Assembly: GCA_003024985.2 (NCBI GenBank)
Contig: PXIH01S0002915.1
Source of the DNA: Euperipatoides rowelli
Lineage: Eukaryota > Onychophora > Udeonychophora > Euonychophora > Peripatopsidae
DNA: 11,717 nt
Direction: 5' to 3' (one strand)
In this document: positions 7,361 to 11,717 of the stretch, piece by piece
Layout of the letters: every line of letters starts with the position of its first letter
How positions within the stretch are numbered: position 1 is the stretch's first letter
The notes under the pieces: model-generated
Databases searched by the model: none
Seen by the model: the letters and a program-made list of their open reading frames with translations, nothing else
What the model was told of the DNA's origin: nothing
Made by a program: the position numbers and the translations under genes

Positions 7361-8334
7361 AAATTAGCATTGACTCGCACATTCCAAAGTTAGAACATCT
7401 GTGACGCATTTACTAATTAAAATAAACACGTCAAGGATAAAAGCAAAACATATGGAATGTAAGAGTAAATGTAAACAAATAATACAATTTAGAAATATAC
7501 AGCAAATAATAAAAGTATATTATAAGCTAAACGGATCATCATAGTCCTCCCCGCTATGGAAGAAAAAAAAAATACATACTATTAAATTAATGCCAAAGTT
7601 ATATTTTAACAAGAGAAATGAAACCATTTAACTATGAATATTCCGCACAAAAATTTATTCAATACAAATACTAAGACAAATTTTAATATTTTCGTAATAT
7701 TAATAAAAAAGTTTTAAAGTTAAATGCTTGGAGATGCTACGTTTAGTGCTGAGACATACTTCTTAATAGTAGACCATCCCTAGTAGACTTTGAGTTTATC
7801 CCTCCATAGACATTACTATCAAAAATCTATATAACACTATTTAGCCTACTCATATAAAGTATTCTTTACATACGGTTTCAAATCAAAATTTATTTGAAAT
7901 ATTATAGCATAAGTTCATTCACTATAAAAATAACTTACTGTGGTAAAAAAATGTCCTCGGTAAAATATTAACTTTTACGAAATAAAATAAAATGTCCTTT
8001 TAAACTGGAAACGAATTATCCTGCGACAAAATAGATATTTGTATAGCTACAGTATATAAATAATACCATTAATTGTATAACAAGTTTAAAATACAGTTCA
8101 AACGATGAGTTTTTAATCAATGAAAAACAAAACGATTGAAGTTTATAAATATCTCAACATTGATAATAAATGTCCAAATCTTCACACAATAACCAAAATA
8201 CAAATTGGTTCTGGCAAAAAGAAAATGTATTGAAAAATTAGCATTTAAAACTTACTCATTTCTGCAATTAACCTAGCAAAAAATTTTCTTTACTGAAAAC
8301 ATTGATTCTTTTCATATTTTAAATTCAGATGCTA
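7361..8334. other. AT-rich stretch, nothing recognised
   Basis: No usable open frame and no recognised protein motif on either strand. The sequence is A-rich on the given strand with short poly-A runs (7562-7571, for example). Confidence 0.5.
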
Positions 8335-8381
8335 TCTACACCACAGTGGTTTGTGTTTTTATGTTGCCGGCAAAGTGTAGA
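8335..8381. repeat. Nested palindromes (cloverleaf-like)
   Basis: The outer arms TCTACAC (8335-8341) and GTGTAGA (8375-8381) enclose two inner palindromes, ACCAC-A-GTGGT (8340-8350, overlapping the outer arm by two bases) and TTGCCGGCAA (8364-8373). The arrangement could form a small three-way junction. No gene is associated. Confidence 0.6.
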
Positions 8382-9602
8382 CCATTATTTTACGAATTGA
8401 TTGTTTTAAATTATTTATCTCAATTATTCATTGTAAAAAACATCTAGGCATTCACAAAAAGCTAGTGTTTATATGCACATTTACAGCCTGTTGAAACTCA
8501 AGAGCTACAGTGAAGCATGACCAATAATTTCACACATTTGAAAATTATCTATCCATTATTCTTAAATAATAATTAAAAAAATAATTTAATGATTAATTTT
8601 TTAATGTTATAAATTTGTTATATTTTTAAAATCAATTTGTTAATTAAAATTTAAACCAATTTTTCTAGCACCCTCCCTTATCTCTTAATGTTAGCCTCGT
8701 TTGGGCATATCAGTGCTACACACGAAGTTTGGCAAAATATAAAATCATTTACGCAATATAGGCTAGGGATTAAAAATTAATAGTACCGTAAACTGAAATT
8801 AATAAAGTTTTCATGTAATAAAGTTTTTTTTAAATTAATTTATTTGTAACATTCAAATGTACCGGTAGCCTATGCTAATTCTATTTCTGGCACAGTTTCA
8901 AAAAAGGAAAACTTATAAGCCTACTTGGAGTATAAACATCTATTTTCCGTTTAATAGGAAAAGAAGTAAGCGTGATGTTTGTTTCTTCATAAAACAGATG
9001 ATATCAGATGCAAATCGTATGAAGTGCTTCTTGCAGACCTTGGAAAAAAAACAACATACTCAGCAATTAAGATGTGCAACCAATCGAATTACTGCTTGCA
9101 GCTAGCTTGAAAATCAATGCGCCTATTCATAAATGCTTCAGAAGTACAAACTTTTTTTTGTACTTTAAAACGTTAGAATTTCATAATACTTTATGCAAAT
9201 CCATTGAAATTTAATTTAAAAACCTATTAGAAATATTTATATTGATCGATCAAGCAGATAGAATTAAATTTTTTCACGGTGTTTAGTGTGTTTTATAGTG
9301 AAGTTTATAGGCTACCATTTTTTTTATTGTACAAGAATATTCCATATAGACTAAGCGTTAGGCTCCATATTTTTTTTTTTGATCTGCAAATTCCCATATG
9401 TTTAAAATGAGCCCCAGTTCATAAAAATATATAAGAAATAAATTCTATAGCTGTTTACGGAAACCTAGTAAAAGTGTTTTTAAGGATGTCTTTGATTTTT
9501 TTTTTTTTCTACTTCAAGTTTCTATGGTTCAAAAATGATAAGGGAATGATTACCGCATACAAAGATATTAGATTTAGTAATATTGAAATAGCATGCCGAA
9601 TG
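8382..9602. other. AT-rich stretch, nothing recognised
   Basis: It includes an extremely AT-rich patch (8560-8660) with a weak 9-bp inverted repeat ATTAAAAAA/TTTTTTAAT (8572-8605), a TACCGGTA palindrome (8860-8867), the 12-bp palindrome TTGATCGATCAA (9242-9253) and several T8-T12 runs (9300-9500). A 77-codon open frame at 8872-9105 has no recognisable motif and ordinary local composition; I do not call it a gene. Confidence 0.5.
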
Positions 9603-9644
9603 AACTGTTCAGAATGAGGACGTAACGTTGTCCTCATTCCAGTT
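9603..9644. repeat. Hairpin with 10-bp perfect core stem
   Basis: GAATGAGGAC (9612-9621) pairs perfectly with GTCCTCATTC (9630-9639) around the 8-base loop GTAACGTT. An outer 5-bp stem AACTG/CAGTT (9603-9607, 9640-9644) extends it, with a 4-base bulge on the left side only. It is unusually GC-rich for this neighbourhood. It could be a fragment of a foldback element or a hairpin RNA; neither is shown. Confidence 0.8.
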
Positions 9645-9764
9645 ACTGCATTACTTTTTCAAGAATTCTTCTAGGTAGGCCTAATACCAAACTAATGAAA
9701 TTTAAGGAACACGGTTGGAATTTCTTCCGAATTAAGGCAGCTACAGGGAAGGTTACAAGTCAAG

Positions 9765-9861
9765 CAGAAGGGAAAGGTAAGAGAAAAAGAGAGGAGAGAA
9801 TGGCAACATTAGAAAAGGATGGGAAAGAAGAAAATAGGGGGAGAGGAGGGGAAAGGTTGAA
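9765..9861 (+). repeat. Purine-rich low-complexity tract
   Basis: A nearly all-purine stretch (G and A) of about 100 bases. It explains the open frames on both strands here (9695-9943 plus and 9760-10008 minus): few stop codons arise in such composition, and the predicted proteins are Lys/Glu/Arg-rich or Leu/Ser/Phe-rich without any domain. Confidence 0.8.
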
Positions 9862-10671
9862 GTTACTTTTAAATTTTTGCAAAATTATATATGAGCAGGA
9901 ATTATTAAATTGTTGCAATAAAAAAATGTCTCCTGGTATGTAAGCGCACAGTACGGCCTTTTTCAAATTGACCGTTCTAAATGAATGATCTATGATTATA
10001 CCCCGCATTCTACTATTAATAGTGATATTAATTTACGCCAACATTGCGCTAGTGTTAGACTACTTAAATTTTTCATTACCGTACATGGATGTTTTTACTT
10101 GGTTGGTTCACACTATATAGACAGGAAGTCAAGATAGTATTAAACTGTAATCTTAAGGGAATAGGCTACTACTACCAAAGATTCCATTATCACAATGCAA
10201 ATTGCCCATAATGTTTTATTTTCAGGAAACACCAAAGACACAGTATTATGCCTACTCTATAACTTGATAGTATACAGCTCAAGCAATATTCATGATTAAA
10301 ATAAAACATGATTTTTTTTTTAGTTTAAAATAAAATATAATGATAGATCACCTTTCGAAATGCTCTTAAGAATATTTTTACACCCTTAACTCAATTTTGG
10401 TTCTTGGTGGACATGTTGCATTTTGATTTAGCACTCATCAGATAATGGGAAAAAAAATGATAGTAAAAAAACAAAGATATGTTTGCTAAATTATATAGGC
10501 CTAAAAATATTCCGTAAAAAGTTGTTGTAAAACATTACAAATTTGACTGAATTATGTCTAAATACTAACACTAACGACTTTTTATACAATTTTTAATGGC
10601 ATACTTTGAATGTTTTATGTTTTAATTCAATATTGTTAATGTGATATTAGGCTACTTATTTTTAATTTCAT
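9862..10671. other. AT-rich stretch, nothing recognised
   Basis: No coding similarity is seen on either strand. It contains the TAGGCCTA palindrome (10496-10503) and several TAGGCTA motifs. Confidence 0.5.
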
Positions 10672-11000
10672 TATCTATCTATCTATACTTATAAAATGAA
10701 TGTGTTTGTCACGCTTGAAGCTGCGTTAGTCTCATAAACATACAACCAATTACTTTAATGAATTAAATTATTTAAACTAACGGGAGGTCGGCAAACAATG
10801 GGGGGGGGGCATTTATTTTTTCTGTCATTTTTGACTGGCTTTGACCTTGTTGATTATAACTTAATTTTATAAACTCTTTAAAAAATCTAATATACTGTAT
10901 ACATTAAAATTTAAAAAAAAAAATACGAGAAGACCTATAACTGCAAGGGGGGAGGGGTCACCAAAAACTAGCGGGAAGTCGTCTGGTTTTTACTACTGGG
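10672..11000 (+). mobile_element. Possible Helitron-like element terminal fragment
   Basis: A short (TATC)n run is followed by TATACTTATAAAATGAATG and a GTTTGTCACGC / GCGTTAGTCTCATAAAC pattern. This resembles the 5' terminal region shared by many animal Helitron-type repeats (TATA-like start, GTTTGT-type repeat, GCGCTAATCTCAGGAAC-type block). Within it, TAACGGGAGGTCG (10779-10791) and TAGCGGGAAGTCG (10970-10982) are a near direct repeat, each next to a G-run (10800-10809 and 10947-10957). No Rep/helicase coding sequence or 3' CTRR hairpin end was seen. The match is from memory of the pattern. Confidence 0.3.
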
Positions 11001-11117
11001 AAGATTGGAAGTTTTTTTCCCTGTATAAGTTTTTGCTGTAGCCTACTAGTCCAAGAATTTTATTCACCATTAAGTAGCCTACTGCATTATTAAAGTTTTA
11101 TTATACTGTATGCAATC

Positions 11118-11717
11118 GAGAGCTGGGCGATTAAATCAAGTATTTGATTTGAGTAATTTCTTGCCCAATTACACTCGATTGTCATTAAAGTAACGTAATC
11201 GATTACCTGATTGTTGTTAACTTTACATTAAAAAATTTAAAAACATCTCATTTAATTTGTTGCTATTTACCTATAATCAAACAATTTCAATCATCATAAT
11301 TAGGGCCTTTAATATGATGCAGATTGTTATTGAATAATCAAACAATTTCAATCATCATTGTTAAGGCCTTTAATATGATGCAGATTGTTTTTGAATTTTA
11401 ATCAAACAATTTCAATCCTCATTGTTAGGGTCTTTAATATGATGCAGATTGTTATCGAATAATCAAACAATTTTAATCATCATTGTTGTGAATTTAATAT
11501 GATGCAGATTGTTATTGAATAATTAAACAATTTCAATCATCATTGTTAAAATTTAATAATGCAAATTGATTTTTGAATAATCAAACAATTTAAGTCATTG
11601 TTGTGAATTTAAAATGATGCAGATTGTTATTGAATAATCAAACAATTTCAATCATCATTGTTAGTCTTTAATATGATCATATTTTTATTGAATAATCATC
11701 AATTTCAATCATCATTG
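11118..11717 (+). mobile_element. Possible hAT-type non-autonomous transposon end, running out of the window
   Basis: GAGAGCTGGGCGATTAAATC (11118-11137) resembles the CAGGGCTGGGCGATT-type terminal inverted repeat of many animal hAT elements. It is followed by ATCGATTA-rich sequence, including the 12-bp palindrome GTAATCGATTAC (11195-11206) and a 7-bp inverted repeat AAATCAA/TTGATTT (11133-11150), as is common in such elements. The tandem array starting at 11275 would then be internal to it. The other end and the 8-bp target duplication lie outside the window, so this cannot be confirmed. Confidence 0.35.
11275..11717 (+). repeat. Tandem repeat array, unit about 60 bp, seven and a half copies
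   Basis: Units begin at 11275, 11336, 11400, 11461, 11521, 11579, 11636 and 11694, giving lengths of 61, 64, 61, 60, 58, 57 and 58 bp; the last is cut by the window end. Each starts AATCAAACAATTTCAATCAT or close to it and ends GATTGTTATTGAAT or close to it. The middle (TTAGGGCCTTTAATATG in the first units) varies and shortens in later units. Within each unit AACAAT and ATTGTT are short inverted repeats about 10 bases apart. The copies touch with no unique spacer. Confidence 0.93.

Noticed and set aside
8872-9105. 77-codon plus-strand open frame
   Set aside because: No recognised motif, no splice or promoter context, and this length is expected by chance in several kilobases.
9695-10008. Overlapping 82-codon frames on both strands
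   Set aside because: Both arise from the purine-rich tract, which lacks stop codons by composition; the predicted proteins have low complexity.
10390-10445. Hammerhead ribozyme on the minus strand (CTGATGAGTGC)
   Set aside because: The CTGATGA core is present, but no GAAA box follows a plausible stem II and no flanking stems pair.
11275-11717. CRISPR array
   Set aside because: The repeats abut with no unique spacers, the unit varies in length and the surrounding DNA is animal-like; it is a tandem satellite.

Overview
This window looks like intergenic or intronic DNA from an animal genome. It is AT-rich and has no intact gene. It contains animal-type non-LTR (LINE) and Ty3/gypsy retrotransposon remnants, long poly-A/poly-T and poly-G runs, and an AT-rich satellite. 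The palindromes TAGGCCTA and TACCGGTA recur far more often than base composition would predict. The species cannot be named from the sequence; a metazoan, perhaps a marine invertebrate or a fish, fits best.

Layout, left to right. Positions 1-307 hold nothing recognisable beyond AAT repeats. Positions 308-644 are the 3' end of a LINE: the decayed C-terminal tail of its reverse-transcriptase protein, then a small hairpin and a (TAAATG)3 tail. Positions 752-5526 are one nearly full-length but dead Ty3/gypsy element. It has a 5' LTR, gag with a zinc knuckle, protease, reverse transcriptase, RNase H and integrase remnants in canonical order, a polypurine tract and a shortened 3' LTR. Five-base flanks differing by one C/T look like a decayed target-site duplication. 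A second LINE tail (3590-3905, minus strand) sits inside the RNase H region and splits it. A third LINE fragment (5532-5995, plus strand) abuts the 3' LTR.

From 6000 to 10670 there is little recognisable sequence. The structured spots are a polypurine/TG junction at 6941 that may begin a decayed LTR, a cluster of strong inverted repeats at 7161-7360, a nested palindrome at 8335-8381, a hairpin at 9603-9644 and a purine-rich tract at 9765-9861. Positions 10672-11000 resemble the terminal region of a Helitron-like element. From 11118 the sequence resembles the end of a hAT-type non-autonomous transposon that runs into a tandem array of a roughly 60-bp unit (11275 to the window end).

No working gene set or novel functional system was found. 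The interest lies in the layered transposon history, the asymmetric LTRs, the palindrome cluster and the satellite array. All coding calls are pseudogenes with several stops and frameshifts.
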